Origin: JABJPE01 sp036340215
GTDB taxonomy: Bacteria > Pseudomonadota > Gammaproteobacteria > Comchoanobacterales > Comchoanobacteraceae
Assembly (NCBI GenBank): GCA_036340215.1
Contig: JAYYZF010000006.1
Span: forward strand, 1-64,000
Direction of reading: 5' to 3'
DNA: 64,000 bases
Shown here: positions 44,430-53,366 of the stretch, in pieces
Layout: each line of letters opens with the position of its first letter
Numbering within the stretch: position 1 is the first letter of the stretch
The notes under the pieces: model-generated
What the model was told of the DNA's origin: nothing
Seen by the model: only the letters and a program-made list of their open reading frames with translations
The model's database searches: none
Program-made: the position numbers and the translations under genes

Positions 44430-45701
44430 CTAATTACTATCATTTCCTAACTTTTTATTCGATGAAGACCCCTCGAACACTAATAAGGGCTCATTACCTT
44501 TGGTAACAACATCCTTATCAATGACCACTTTAGCTAATTTTTTCTTAGTCGGCAATGAATACATTATATCCAGTAAAATATTTTCAACTATAGAGCGTAA
44601 ACCACGTGCCCCAGTTTTCCTAATCAAAGCCTTTTTAGCAAGTGCCTGAAGTGCCTCTTTTGTGAATTCGAGTGATGTATTTTCTAACTCAAATAGCTTG
44701 GAGTACTGCTTTATAAGTGAGTTTTTTGGCTCGGTAAGAATCTTTATCATTGCAGATTCATCTAACTCTTGTAGGGTTGTTATAACTGGCAATCGGCCAA
44801 CAAACTCAGGAATTAAGCCAAATCTTACAATATCTTCGGGCTCAACCTGAGCAATTAGCCTGTTGTAAGAGACTGCATCTAACTTAGACATTACAGGAGC
44901 TGAAAAACCAATGCTTGTCTTTGCTGTTCTACTCAATATTATTTTATCTAAATCAGAAAAAGCACCAGCACATATAAATAGTATGTCCTTAGTATCTACT
45001 TGAATGTATTCCTGACTTGGGTGTTTTCTACCCCCCTGTGGAGGAACTGAAACAACAGAGCCCTCAATCATTTTTAATAATGCTTGCTGTACACCCTCAC
45101 CTGAGACATCACGAGTTATTGAAGGCCCTTCAGATTTACGCGCTATCTTATCAATCTCATCAACATAAACAATGCCATGTTGAGCTTTTTCCACGTCAAA
45201 ATCACAGTTCTGTAGTAGTTTCAAAATTATGTTTTCAACATCTTCTCCTACATATCCAGCTTCTGTAAGACTAGTTGAATCTACTATTGCAAAGGGAACA
45301 TTTAGTCTAGTGGCCAAGGTTTGTGCCAAAAGTGTTTTACCGGTACCTGTAGGACCTATGAGAAGGATATTGCTCTTACCAATCTCAACGTCTCCACCAA
45401 TACCTACCTGTAACCTTTTGTAATGATTGTAAACTGCAACAGCTAAAGTTTTTTTCGCATGAACCTGGCCGATAACATAATTGTCTAATGCTGCTTTTAT
45501 TTCTTCAGGATGTGGTAACTTCTCGTTAGCTCCTACCTTTTTATTAGTATCAGCTTGGTCTTCCTCTGCTAAAATTTCGTTGCATAAAGCTACACACTCA
45601 TTACAAATGAAAACCGAAGGCCCTGCTATTAACTTCTTAACTTGATCTTGAGTTTTTCCGCAAAATGAGCACGCGAGGTTTTTAGAAGTAGGCTTAACCA
45701 T
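44430..45701 (-). CDS. clpX: ATP-dependent Clp protease ATP-binding subunit ClpX
   Basis: A 423-residue unfoldase for ClpP. The N-terminal zinc domain carries C11, C14, C33 and C36. Walker A is GPTGTGKTLLAQTL near residue 116, and the pore and Walker B regions VYVDEIDKIARKSEG follow. The ClpP-docking IGF-type loop reads TSIGFSAPV. Length is exact for the family. A candidate promoter lies in the 79-base gap after clpP. Confidence 0.97.
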   Translation of the reverse strand: MVKPTSKNLACSFCGKTQDQVKKLIAGPSVFICNECVALCNEILAEEDQADTNKKVGANEKLPHPEEIKAALDNYVIGQVHAKKTLAVAVYNHYKRLQVGIGGDVEIGKSNILLIGPTGTGKTLLAQTLATRLNVPFAIVDSTSLTEAGYVGEDVENIILKLLQNCDFDVEKAQHGIVYVDEIDKIARKSEGPSITRDVSGEGVQQALLKMIEGSVVSVPPQGGRKHPSQEYIQVDTKDILFICAGAFSDLDKIILSRTAKTSIGFSAPVMSKLDAVSYNRLIAQVEPEDIVRFGLIPEFVGRLPVITTLQELDESAMIKILTEPKNSLIKQYSKLFELENTSLEFTKEALQALAKKALIRKTGARGLRSIVENILLDIMYSLPTKKKLAKVVIDKDVVTKGNEPLLVFEGSSSNKKLGNDSN

Positions 45702-45730
45702 TGATATACCTTATTTTAATCTCAAACAAT

Positions 45731-45760
45731 ATTATAGACTAAACATCAAATAAAATGCAA
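45731..45760 (-). promoter_or_regulatory. Candidate promoter of clpX-lon
   Basis: TTGCAT (45760-45755), an 18-base spacer and a perfect TATAAT (45736-45731) on the minus strand, 29 bases before the clpX ATG. It gives clpX-lon a start independent of tig-clpP. No clear sigma-32 pattern was seen. Confidence 0.55.
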
Positions 45761-45780
45761 TTAAGAGCTAAATTATGCTC

Positions 45781-46380
45781 TTATTTACCTCTTTGGTGTA
45801 AAATACCATCCACTAAACCGTAATCTTTTGCTGCAGGGGCAGCCATAAAATTATCTCTATTAGTATCTTTCTCAATTTGAGCAATAGTCTTGCCAGTATT
45901 CTTTGAAAGAATCTTATTTAAATTATCACTTACTCTCTTAGTTTCTTTGGCATGAATCTCAATATCTGATCCCTGACCCTGGAACCCACCTAAAACTTGA
46001 TGAATCATAACAGTGGAATGTGGCAAACAAAAACGTTTACCCATAGCACCAGAACTAAGAAGTAATGCGCCTGCACTAGCAGCTTGACCAATACAAAGAG
46101 TACTAACATCTGGCTTAATAAAATTCATTGTATCGAAAATAGCCATAGCTGCAGAAACAGCACCTCCTGGTGAGTTTATGTACAATGAAATATCTTTTTG
46201 TGGATTTTCTGACTCTAGAAATAATAACTGGGCAACAATTAAGTTAGCCATATTCTCTTCAATAGGACCCACTAGAAAAATAACTCTCTCTTTCAGTAGA
46301 CGTGAAAAGATGTCGTAAGCTCGCTCTCCATGTGAGGACTTTTCTACTACCATTGGTACTAAATGATTAAAATTTGACAA
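45781..46380 (-). CDS. clpP: ATP-dependent Clp protease proteolytic subunit
   Basis: A 199-residue serine protease. The catalytic serine is S102 (GQAASAGALLL) and the histidine H127 (HSTVMIHQVLGG). The aspartate lies in the C-terminal RDNFMAAPAAKDYGLVD region. The start is TTG 46380 with GGGAG seven bases upstream; a later ATG (codon 10) would cut the propeptide. It lies 24 bases after tig. Confidence 0.97.
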   Translation of the reverse strand: MSNFNHLVPMVVEKSSHGERAYDIFSRLLKERVIFLVGPIEENMANLIVAQLLFLESENPQKDISLYINSPGGAVSAAMAIFDTMNFIKPDVSTLCIGQAASAGALLLSSGAMGKRFCLPHSTVMIHQVLGGFQGQGSDIEIHAKETKRVSDNLNKILSKNTGKTIAQIEKDTNRDNFMAAPAAKDYGLVDGILHQRGK

Positions 46381-46404
46381 TTTGTTTCTCCCTCTAAAAA
46401 ATTT

Positions 46405-47700
46405 TTAAGCAACTTCGCGTAGCTTTTCAAAGCTAAGCTTTTCTTCAGTAACAGTAACTTTTTCAAGAATAGCATCTATAAGTTGCATTTGTAAAATAGT
46501 TGCCTGTACTTGCTCTACCCTCTTGGTATCTTGGTAAAACCATTTCAAGAACTCATCTTCTTGCATGTAAGAGCCAGCTAGGCTCTTTAAATATTTTTCA
46601 AATCTTGCCTTATCTAACTTGATAGCGTAATCCTGCAATAAATGTTGGCAAACTAAAGATAGTAAAATATTTTTCTCTGCCTCAACAGCTACAGGATGTT
46701 TGTCGCCAGGCTTAATGTCTTCAGACTCAGCATCTTTATTGGCAGTCCTTTGAATGGAGTTTTTGATCTCATCCTCAACTAGTTTTTTTGGAACTTCTAA
46801 TTTTTTGTACTGTTTGTGAAGCAAATCAAAGACATGCTTTTCTTTGACTGCGGCTAAGGATTTTTCTAGCTCAGCTTCCAGTGGTTGCTTAACTTGTGAA
46901 CGGAAATCATCTAGTTCACCAGACTCCACCCCAAACTTTTTAATAAATTCAGCATCAATCTCTGGCAACTTTGGTTTGGCAACAGTCAAAACTTCTAGCG
47001 CAAACTCAGCTTTCTTTCCTGCTAAATCTTTGGCATGGTAATCCTTGGGAAAAGTCAGCTTAGCCTTAGTTTTAGAATCGGCCTTAACTCCAGTAAGAGC
47101 TTTATCAAACTCTGGTAGCACCCCTCCTGAACCTAGAATAACTTTAAAGTCATTTGCGGTTCCACCCTCAAACTCTTTTTTGTCAATAGTACCTACAAAG
47201 TTAACTGTAACTTGATCACCTTTAACAGACTTTTCTGTCGTGTTTTCCCAGTCAGCTTGTTGCTGTCTTATTGCAGTGATTGCAGTATCTATATCAGCAT
47301 CCGTTATCTCAGCAGTTTGCAACTTTACTTTACATTTAGCAAAACTATCCGTCTTTATTTCTGGGTATTCCTCGAATACAGCCTCATAGACCAGATCTTC
47401 GCCCTTTTCACTTTTCTTGATATCTACCTGTGGCACTGCAACCGGCATGCACTCTTTGTCTTTCAAAGCTTTTTGTAGTGATGATGAAATCAACTCTTGT
47501 ATAACTTCGCTATTAATAGACTGCCCATATCTACTCTGGATCAAACCAGCAGGTATTTTACCCTTTCTAAAACCAGGCAAGCGTATGGTGCTACTCACAC
47601 TTTTGAACTTCTTATCTATAGCAGCTGCAAATTCATCTGCAGGGATGCTTACTGTTAACTTTTTCTCTAGTCCTTTTAACTTATCTACTGTTACTGACAT
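46405..47700 (-). CDS. tig: Trigger factor
   Basis: A 431-residue ribosome-bound chaperone with prolyl isomerase activity. The ribosome-docking motif GFRKGKIPAGLIQSRYG (about 44-60) is intact. An FKBP-like domain follows at about 150-240 (KGDQVTVNFVGTIDKKEFEG), then the C-terminal chaperone arms. It lies just after tRNA-Leu and heads tig-clpP-clpX-lon. Confidence 0.96.
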   Translation of the reverse strand: MSVTVDKLKGLEKKLTVSIPADEFAAAIDKKFKSVSSTIRLPGFRKGKIPAGLIQSRYGQSINSEVIQELISSSLQKALKDKECMPVAVPQVDIKKSEKGEDLVYEAVFEEYPEIKTDSFAKCKVKLQTAEITDADIDTAITAIRQQQADWENTTEKSVKGDQVTVNFVGTIDKKEFEGGTANDFKVILGSGGVLPEFDKALTGVKADSKTKAKLTFPKDYHAKDLAGKKAEFALEVLTVAKPKLPEIDAEFIKKFGVESGELDDFRSQVKQPLEAELEKSLAAVKEKHVFDLLHKQYKKLEVPKKLVEDEIKNSIQRTANKDAESEDIKPGDKHPVAVEAEKNILLSLVCQHLLQDYAIKLDKARFEKYLKSLAGSYMQEDEFLKWFYQDTKRVEQVQATILQMQLIDAILEKVTVTEEKLSFEKLREVA

Positions 47701-47726
47701 ATTATTAAAACCGTTTTTTCTGAATA

Positions 47727-47812
<86 letters not shown>

Positions 47813-47823
47813 ATAGCCTAGTA

Positions 47824-47851
47824 TTATTAGCTAGCATTCTGTTTAAGTCAA
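47824..47851 (-). promoter_or_regulatory. Promoter of tRNA-Leu (and possibly tig)
   Basis: TTGACT (47851-47846), a 16-base spacer and TAATAA (47829-47824) on the minus strand, 11 bases from the tRNA-Leu 5' end. The spacer is one base short of ideal. Confidence 0.55.
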
Positions 47852-47882
47852 GCCTTCGAGATTATTATTACAATGATTTCTA

Positions 47883-48824
47883 TTATTTGTAAAAATCAGG
47901 CTCTCCAGGAGGTCTAGTTTTGAAACGACGATGTAACCAACCATACTGACTTGGCTCTTTTCTAATAAAGTCTGCAAGATACTCGTTAATAAACGTTGCA
48001 TCTTGCTGGTAATCTTGCAAAGTAAGTTTCTCTGAAATATCTTTAAACTCCATTAAATAAGTACCATCCTGATGACGGCGAAACAAAGCCATGACGACTT
48101 TAGCCCGACCTAGCTTTGCAAACTGTGATACTGATGTAACTGTTGCTGTAGGAATACCAAAAAAGTTTGCAAAAATACTGTTTCTAGTGCCAAGATCAGC
48201 ATCAGGTAACAACAAAAAATTATTTTTTTTCTTCAGTAAAGATATTGCCTTCCTAACATCACGCTGCATCACATTCCGCATGTCATATTTATCTAGTCTT
48301 CTACCATAATAACTTTCAAATATTCTACTATGCTGTTTTTTCCTGATAGCAGTAAAAGAAGTTATAAATCTTATAATCCTTGCAGCTAAAAACATATGCG
48401 TGAAATGTGGGCAAATTATCAGAACTGGTAACCCGTTATTATTGTGGTTTGTTATTATATCACTACCACTCAATGTGACAGACTTCATGATATACTTATT
48501 GCTTCTATGCCAGGATACGCTATTTTCATGAAACATCGCATAGAACATATTCACAAAAAACTGTTGGCGCAGCTCTAATAGTTCTATTTCAGTTAATTCT
48601 GGAAAGCATTTCTTGAGATTTATACTCACCACATTGTTACGTTTCCAACTGGAACGCATCACAAGCCTCGCACAAAATTCACTTAAATGCAGCTTAAATT
48701 TCTTGGGCAGATAAGCAAGCACTGGTAGCATCATTACAAAAAACAAGTTAGCAATCTCAGAGACAATAACTCCCGGGTGTAACAACGAAGACTTTTTTTT
48801 CTTTGTTAATTTTTTAGTTAACAT
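47883..48824 (-). CDS. LpxL/HtrB-like lipid A acyltransferase with altered catalytic motif
   Basis: A 313-residue homologue of the late lipid A acyltransferases. A membrane anchor lies at about 20-40. Conserved parts include PDADLGTRNSIFANFFG (family PDQD-x-G region) and the C-terminal QYGWLHRRFKTRPPGEP. The catalytic HX4(D/E) motif reads HFTHMF: H140 is present but the acid position is F145. Activity is therefore doubtful, or the acid comes from elsewhere. It stands alone, divergent from the next + strand ORF across a 540-base gap. Confidence 0.85.
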   Translation of the reverse strand: MLTKKLTKKKKSSLLHPGVIVSEIANLFFVMMLPVLAYLPKKFKLHLSEFCARLVMRSSWKRNNVVSINLKKCFPELTEIELLELRQQFFVNMFYAMFHENSVSWHRSNKYIMKSVTLSGSDIITNHNNNGLPVLIICPHFTHMFLAARIIRFITSFTAIRKKQHSRIFESYYGRRLDKYDMRNVMQRDVRKAISLLKKKNNFLLLPDADLGTRNSIFANFFGIPTATVTSVSQFAKLGRAKVVMALFRRHQDGTYLMEFKDISEKLTLQDYQQDATFINEYLADFIRKEPSQYGWLHRRFKTRPPGEPDFYK

Positions 48825-49364
48825 AACCTAGTCACATATAAAATTTAGCTTAGAAAAACTTTTGACTGTAAAATAAAACTAATAACTCTACATTCAGAAA
48901 TTGTAGTCTACTTTAGCACGCATTGATAATGAATGAAAGGGCATATTCCTAGGAAACACTCTTCTTAATAGATCAGACTTCAAGCTAAATTTACTCTTGT
49001 AATGGTAAGAAAAACTTTCAAACTATAAGATAAAAATATAAAAATAATATGCCCGGAAGAAGTGGTTTGTTCTGGCTGTAGTAATCACTATTCAAATAAT
49101 TTACTTTCTGTAAGTAAGTTAGAATAAATAGCAAAACAAAATATTACATATTTAATTAAACACGAATCTTAATGCTAGAGTATTGTCTTAATATCAACCA
49201 AAATATAGATATGAAAATATAAAAAATTACTTTGATATTTTTCTGGATAAATACTATAAAATAAATTCAGATATCCCTAAGACAACCTAGCCTTATATCA
49301 GTTTGACATAAGAACTAGCGCTTGAACATTAATACAATTAAATATTGACATTTTTGTTCTCACT
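48825..49364. other. 540-base AT-rich gap with a long-range inverted repeat
   Basis: No supported gene is seen on either strand. Nine-base arms GGGCATATT (48939-48947) and AATATGCCC (49046-49054) are perfect inverted repeats 98 bases apart. A small dyad TTACTT-TCTGT-AAGTAA lies near 49101-49117. This could be a structured RNA, a decayed gene or chance. The right end holds the TTGACA of the next ORF (49345-49350). Confidence 0.3.
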
Positions 49365-49379
49365 ATGTACTCTTTGAAT

Positions 49380-49694
49380 ATGGAAGTGAAAAATACCTCA
49401 ACAAAACGGACATTGACTGCGATAGCGATGATAATAGCTAAAAGCTCCCTTCATTACAACAAAAATGGCCAAGCACAAGTTAAGATAAAAGTTGTTTTAG
49501 GACAAAAGTCTGCTTTAATAACAGACAATAATCCTTTCAGTGCAACTGAAATAATAAATGCAACTGCGACTAACTTAAACGCATTCTACATAAGCAAAAA
49601 AATAAATCCTGCTGACGAAGTTAATCTTACAGCAAGATTTTTGTGTGGACAGAGAAAGCCAACTTTAAAGATTACAGACATAAAAATCCTCTAA
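49380..49694 (+). CDS. Small orphan ORF, unrecognised
   Basis: A 104-residue frame from ATG 49380 that I do not recognise. It has a hydrophobic-leaning first third and no clear signal peptide. A TTGACA (49345-49350) with a 17-base spacer and TACTCT (49368-49373) would start transcription at about this ATG, making it leaderless; no Shine-Dalgarno is visible. An in-frame ATG at 49365 lies inside the promoter. The last 30 bases overlap the end of aroE on the other strand. It may be a real small gene or a chance frame. Confidence 0.35.
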   Translation: MEVKNTSTKRTLTAIAMIIAKSSLHYNKNGQAQVKIKVVLGQKSALITDNNPFSATEIINATATNLNAFYISKKINPADEVNLTARFLCGQRKPTLKITDIKIL

Positions 49695-50492
49695 GCCTAG
49701 TAAAGTAGAAGCTATATCGAAACTACTAGGCAAATTACCAGTCCAAACTTCTATAGCATAAGCAGCCTGATAGACAAGCATTCCTACGCCATTGAGGGCA
49801 TACTTACAGCCACTCTTCAGAGCAAAATCTACAGAGTAAGTAGCTGCTTTAGAGTAAGCCAAGTCATAGTAAGTATTTGCCTTTTTTAAAACTCCATTAG
49901 GTATAAAAGGAATAAAATCTTTTAAGCATACCCCAGAAGCATTGATAATGAGATCATAGGTCATGTTAAGATTATAGTCTTTTCTTAGACTTAATAAACC
50001 TATCCCAGAAAAGGAGGATAGTACAGCAGCAGCACGTTGCATATTACGAACTGTAATATCAACTTTAATATCTGCCGCCAACAACTCGGATAGAATAGCT
50101 GGCACAACTCCACCAGAACCAAGAATCAAAACATTATTAATCAGTGGCAGTTCTAATGACTTTAAATGCCTTATAAAACCAATACCATCTGTGTTAGCTG
50201 CAAAAGTATTACCATGCATATCTATTTTTACAACATTCGCACAACCTACCTTGGTAACTTTAGCAGCACGATCAGAAACTAATTTACAAATACTGAATTT
50301 ATGTGGATTGGTGATATTGAAGCCATCATAACCTAGTGTAATAAGGCTTGATACTTGCTCATATAGCTCATTCTCACTTAAATTAAATATATTGTACTGA
50401 TATCTCTCGTTACACCTTGTGAAGAATGACTCGTAAACAAGTGGTGATAAACTATGAGTAACATTTGATCCAAGTAAAGCAAGTTTAAGCAT
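49665..50492 (-). CDS. aroE: Shikimate dehydrogenase
   Basis: A 275-residue NADPH-dependent enzyme of the chorismate pathway. Shikimate-binding HSLSP, the catalytic lysine in GFNITNPHK, the AANTDGIGF aspartate and the GSGGVVPAI nucleotide loop are present. NGVGMLVYQAA near the C terminus keeps the conserved glutamine. Length is normal (about 272). aroQ, an earlier step, is encoded nearby at 51070-51522. The next upstream feature is the tRNA-His/Arg/Pro cluster. Confidence 0.92.
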   Translation of the reverse strand: MLKLALLGSNVTHSLSPLVYESFFTRCNERYQYNIFNLSENELYEQVSSLITLGYDGFNITNPHKFSICKLVSDRAAKVTKVGCANVVKIDMHGNTFAANTDGIGFIRHLKSLELPLINNVLILGSGGVVPAILSELLAADIKVDITVRNMQRAAAVLSSFSGIGLLSLRKDYNLNMTYDLIINASGVCLKDFIPFIPNGVLKKANTYYDLAYSKAATYSVDFALKSGCKYALNGVGMLVYQAAYAIEVWTGNLPSSFDIASTLLGLEDFYVCNL

Positions 50493-50502
50493 AATAAAAA
50501 AA

Positions 50503-50579
50503 TGGGGTGAACGATGGGGCTCGAACCCACGACAACCGGAATCACAATCCGGGGCTCTACCAACTGAGCTACGCTCACC
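50503..50579 (-). tRNA. tRNA-His (GTG anticodon)
   Basis: 77 bases on the minus strand with anticodon GTG in ATTGTGATT. The encoded extra 5' G that pairs with C73 gives the typical length, and CCA is encoded. aroE starts 10 bases further on. Confidence 0.96.
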
Positions 50580-50586
50580 GCAACAT

Positions 50587-50663
50587 TGGCGCGCTTGGCA
50601 GGACTCGAACCTGCAACCCTCGGCTTAGAAGGCCGATGCTCTATCCAGTTGAGCTACAAGCGC
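50587..50663 (-). tRNA. tRNA-Arg (TCT anticodon)
   Basis: 77 bases on the minus strand with anticodon TCT in CTTCTAA, acceptor GCGCTTG and an encoded CCA. It lies between tRNA-Pro and tRNA-His in one cluster. Confidence 0.97.
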
Positions 50664-50678
50664 AAAAGCTGTTACAAT

Positions 50679-50752
50679 TCGGGGTAGAGGGATTTGAACC
50701 CCCGACATCCTGCTCCCAAAGCAGGCGCGCTACCAGACTGCGCTATACCCCG
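50679..50752 (-). tRNA. tRNA-Pro (TGG anticodon)
   Basis: 74 bases on the minus strand with anticodon TGG in TTTGGGA, acceptor CGGGGTA and T loop GGTTCAAATCC. The CCA is not encoded. It is the first gene of the tRNA-Pro/Arg/His cluster. Confidence 0.96.
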
Positions 50753-50985
50753 TAACTTGAGATAATACCTCTAGGCATCCCTTTGGTCAACAATGATCTA
50801 CAAAAAATTCAATAATATTAAAGCAAGTACTGGACATTAGGCCTTAAACACACTGATATTAATGAAAAATAAAATAGTAAAACAAAGTAAGATTATTTTA
50901 ACTTTGTCTCTTGAAATTGCGAGATGTGATGACAAAACATCAAAAGTAGCAACTTGTTTTCAAAGTCACTAACGTTAAGTTTCTT

Positions 50986-51014
50986 CAAGATAAAAGAAAA
51001 ATGCTAGCTATAAT
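50986..51014 (+). promoter_or_regulatory. Candidate promoter of aroQ-accBC
   Basis: In the 317-base gap between tRNA-Pro and aroQ, a perfect TATAAT lies at 51009-51014; the upstream hexamer (around 50985-50991) is poor. It would place the transcript start near 51021, upstream of the chosen aroQ ATG at 51070 and past the ATG at 51001. The rest of the gap is AT-rich; promoters of the divergent tRNA cluster must also lie here, but I could not place them. Confidence 0.35.
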
Positions 51015-51069
51015 TACTTTAACTAACAAAGATCTGGACATCAAAACAGAGTTACGGCACAATCTTAAA

Positions 51070-51522
51070 ATGACGCGTATATCAGTAATACATGGACCAA
51101 ACCTACATCTGCTCGGGAAGAGACAGCCAGAGATATATGGCTCGCAGAATCTAGAAGCAGTTAACACTGACCTGAAAGAACGAGCAGCTGAGTATGGCTT
51201 AAGTGTAACTTTTATGCAAAGTAATAGTGAAAGCGAGATAATCAATTACATATCTGAAATTTCTGATAGCATAGATTTTTTGATTTTCAACCCAGCTGCT
51301 TTTAGTCATACTAGCATAGCTATATACGATACGTTGCTTGCAACAAAATTGAAATTTATTGAAGTTCACATAAGTAACATTAACAGACGTGAAGAATTTC
51401 GGCAATATTCGCACTTCTCTAAGATTGCACTTGGAACTATAACTGGATTTGGCACATATAGCTATATTCTTGCCCTAGATGCAATTAGAAAAAGTATTAT
51501 GAAGGCCGATCAAGACAACTAA
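51070..51522 (+). CDS. aroQ: 3-dehydroquinate dehydratase, type II
   Basis: A 150-residue dehydratase of the chorismate pathway. It starts MTRISVIHGPNLHLLG, and keeps the arginine and catalytic tyrosine of GKRQPEIYG, the QSNSESEII loop, NPAAFSHTSIAI and EVHISNINRREEF. Length is exact for type II. I prefer ATG 51070 over the in-frame ATG at 51001 because the family begins here. accB follows after nine bases, the usual aroQ-accB-accC order. Confidence 0.93.
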   Translation: MTRISVIHGPNLHLLGKRQPEIYGSQNLEAVNTDLKERAAEYGLSVTFMQSNSESEIINYISEISDSIDFLIFNPAAFSHTSIAIYDTLLATKLKFIEVHISNINRREEFRQYSHFSKIALGTITGFGTYSYILALDAIRKSIMKADQDN

Positions 51523-51531
51523 GGAAATAAA

Positions 51532-51966
51532 ATGAATTACGAACCAAAACAAATTGAAGAATTAGCCGAATTACTAGATAAATGTAAACTTACCGAGATA
51601 GAAGTTAAGTCAAAAGATAACTTAATTAGGGTAAGTCGCCAAGCATCAAATACTAGTACTGTCACAACTGTATCCCATGAAATGAGTAAACCTAAGGAAA
51701 ACTTAGTAAAAGACCAAGAGCAAACTGGAACTATCATAAAATCTCCTATGGTCGGAACCGTTTATCTCAGTCCAGCGCCAGATGCAAAGCCATTTGTTAA
51801 AGTTGGCACTAAGGTAAAAAAAGGAGACGTACTTTGCTTGATCGAGGCAATGAAGATGTTTAACAAGATAAAAGCTGAAAAATCAGGCGTAATAATGAAA
51901 GTGCTAGCGCAAAACGAACATCCAATTGAGTTTGGCAGTAAATTATTTGTCATAGACGAGAGCTAA
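51532..51966 (+). CDS. accB: Biotin carboxyl carrier protein of acetyl-CoA carboxylase
   Basis: A 144-residue carrier. The biotinylated lysine is K108 in EAMKM. A variable linker (about 40-65) follows the N-terminal domain, and the C-terminal biotinyl domain begins near residue 67 (GTIIKSPMVGTVYLSPAPD). Length is close to E. coli (156). It is one base before accC. Confidence 0.96.
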   Translation: MNYEPKQIEELAELLDKCKLTEIEVKSKDNLIRVSRQASNTSTVTTVSHEMSKPKENLVKDQEQTGTIIKSPMVGTVYLSPAPDAKPFVKVGTKVKKGDVLCLIEAMKMFNKIKAEKSGVIMKVLAQNEHPIEFGSKLFVIDES

Positions 51967-51967
51967 A

Positions 51968-53311
51968 ATGATCAGAAAAATACTTATAGCTAACCGCGGT
52001 GAAATAGCGCTACGTGTCCAACGAGCATGTAAAGATCTTGGGATAAAAACTGTGGCTATATACTCAAGTGCAGACTCTGAATTAATGCATGTGAAGTTAG
52101 CCGATGAAGCTGTTTGCATTGGCCCTGCAAACCCATTACAAAGCTATCTAAATATTCCTGCAATACTCAGTGCTGCTGAGATAACAAATGTTGATGCGAT
52201 TCATCCAGGTTACGGGTTTCTATCGGAAAATATGCAATTTGCTGAGCAAGTTGAAAACAGTGGCTTTATATTCATAGGCCCTACCGCTAGGGTTATCGAA
52301 AAAATGGGTGATAAACTTAACGCTATTTCATTCATGCAGAATGCTGGTGTGCCATGCGTGCCTGGCTCAGGAAAAAGCTTAGGTAACAATGATAAAAATA
52401 ACCTACAAATTGCTGAAAAAATTGGTTATCCAGTTTTAATCAAGGCTTCTGGAGGAGGTGGTGGCAGAGGAATGCACGTTGTATATGAAAGCAAGGAACT
52501 TTGTAGCGCCATAAAAACAACAAAAGCAGAAGCAAAAGCTGCATTCAATAATGATGAAGTTTACATGGAAAAATTCCTAACTAAGCCCCGCCATATAGAA
52601 ATACAAGTTCTAGCAGATAACCACGGCAATGTAATTCATCTTGGAGAACGTGATTGCTCTATGCAAAGACGTCATCAAAAGGTTTTGGAGGAAGCAACAG
52701 CATTTAGTATTGATGATGATATCCGGGGGAAAATTGGCGAGATATGTACCAATGCATGTAAGAAGTTAGGCTATAGAGGAGCTGGAACCTTTGAGTTCCT
52801 TTTCGAGAATGGTGAATTTTACTTTATAGAAATGAACACCAGAGTGCAAGTAGAACATCCAGTAACTGAAATGGTGACAGGTATAGATATCGTTAGAGAG
52901 CAAATTTTAGTAGCCTCAGGTAAAGAACTTAGTAAGAAGCAAAGTGAAATACAGTTTAAAGGACATGCCATTGAGTGTAGGATAAATGCCGAAGATGCTA
53001 AAACTTTCATACCTAGTCCCGGCAAAATTACAATGTTTCATCCTCCAGGAGGTTTTGGTGTACGCTTTGATTCACACATTTATAACAGCTATACCGTACC
53101 CCATAATTATGACTCAATGATTGCTAAGTTAATTTGCTTTGCTGAAACTAGAGAGCTCGCCATATTGAAAACGTCGAATGCCCTAGATGAGTTAATAGTT
53201 GACGGCATTTCAACTAATATTAATTTACATAAAAAAATTCTAAAAAGTGAGACTTTCATTTCTGGAAGACATAATATTCATAGCCTTGAAAAGCTAATAC
53301 ACTCCCAGTAA
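51968..53311 (+). CDS. accC: Biotin carboxylase of acetyl-CoA carboxylase
   Basis: A 447-residue enzyme that carboxylates biotin on AccB with ATP and bicarbonate, the first step of malonyl-CoA synthesis. It carries KILIANRGEIALRVQRACKD, the ATP-grasp loop GGGGGRGMHVV and EMNTRVQVEHPVTEMVTG. Length matches E. coli (449). It follows accB; the carboxyltransferase genes are not in the window. Confidence 0.97.
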   Translation: MIRKILIANRGEIALRVQRACKDLGIKTVAIYSSADSELMHVKLADEAVCIGPANPLQSYLNIPAILSAAEITNVDAIHPGYGFLSENMQFAEQVENSGFIFIGPTARVIEKMGDKLNAISFMQNAGVPCVPGSGKSLGNNDKNNLQIAEKIGYPVLIKASGGGGGRGMHVVYESKELCSAIKTTKAEAKAAFNNDEVYMEKFLTKPRHIEIQVLADNHGNVIHLGERDCSMQRRHQKVLEEATAFSIDDDIRGKIGEICTNACKKLGYRGAGTFEFLFENGEFYFIEMNTRVQVEHPVTEMVTGIDIVREQILVASGKELSKKQSEIQFKGHAIECRINAEDAKTFIPSPGKITMFHPPGGFGVRFDSHIYNSYTVPHNYDSMIAKLICFAETRELAILKTSNALDELIVDGISTNINLHKKILKSETFISGRHNIHSLEKLIHSQ

Positions 53312-53315
53312 AGTC

Positions 53316-53344
53316 TTGACAAAAAAGAATAAATTATGTAATGT
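53316..53344 (+). promoter_or_regulatory. Promoter of the first tandem membrane paralogue
   Basis: Perfect TTGACA (53316-53321), a 17-base spacer and TAATGT (53339-53344) just after the accC stop. AAGG then precedes ATG 53367. Unlike the second paralogue, no PmrA-like box is seen; a constitutive promoter is more likely. Confidence 0.6.
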
Positions 53345-53366
53345 TATTATAAAATAAGGCCAAAAT

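Noticed and set aside
50507..50755. 82-residue + strand ORF
   Set aside because: It runs across the three tRNA genes on the other strand and is an artefact of their sequence.
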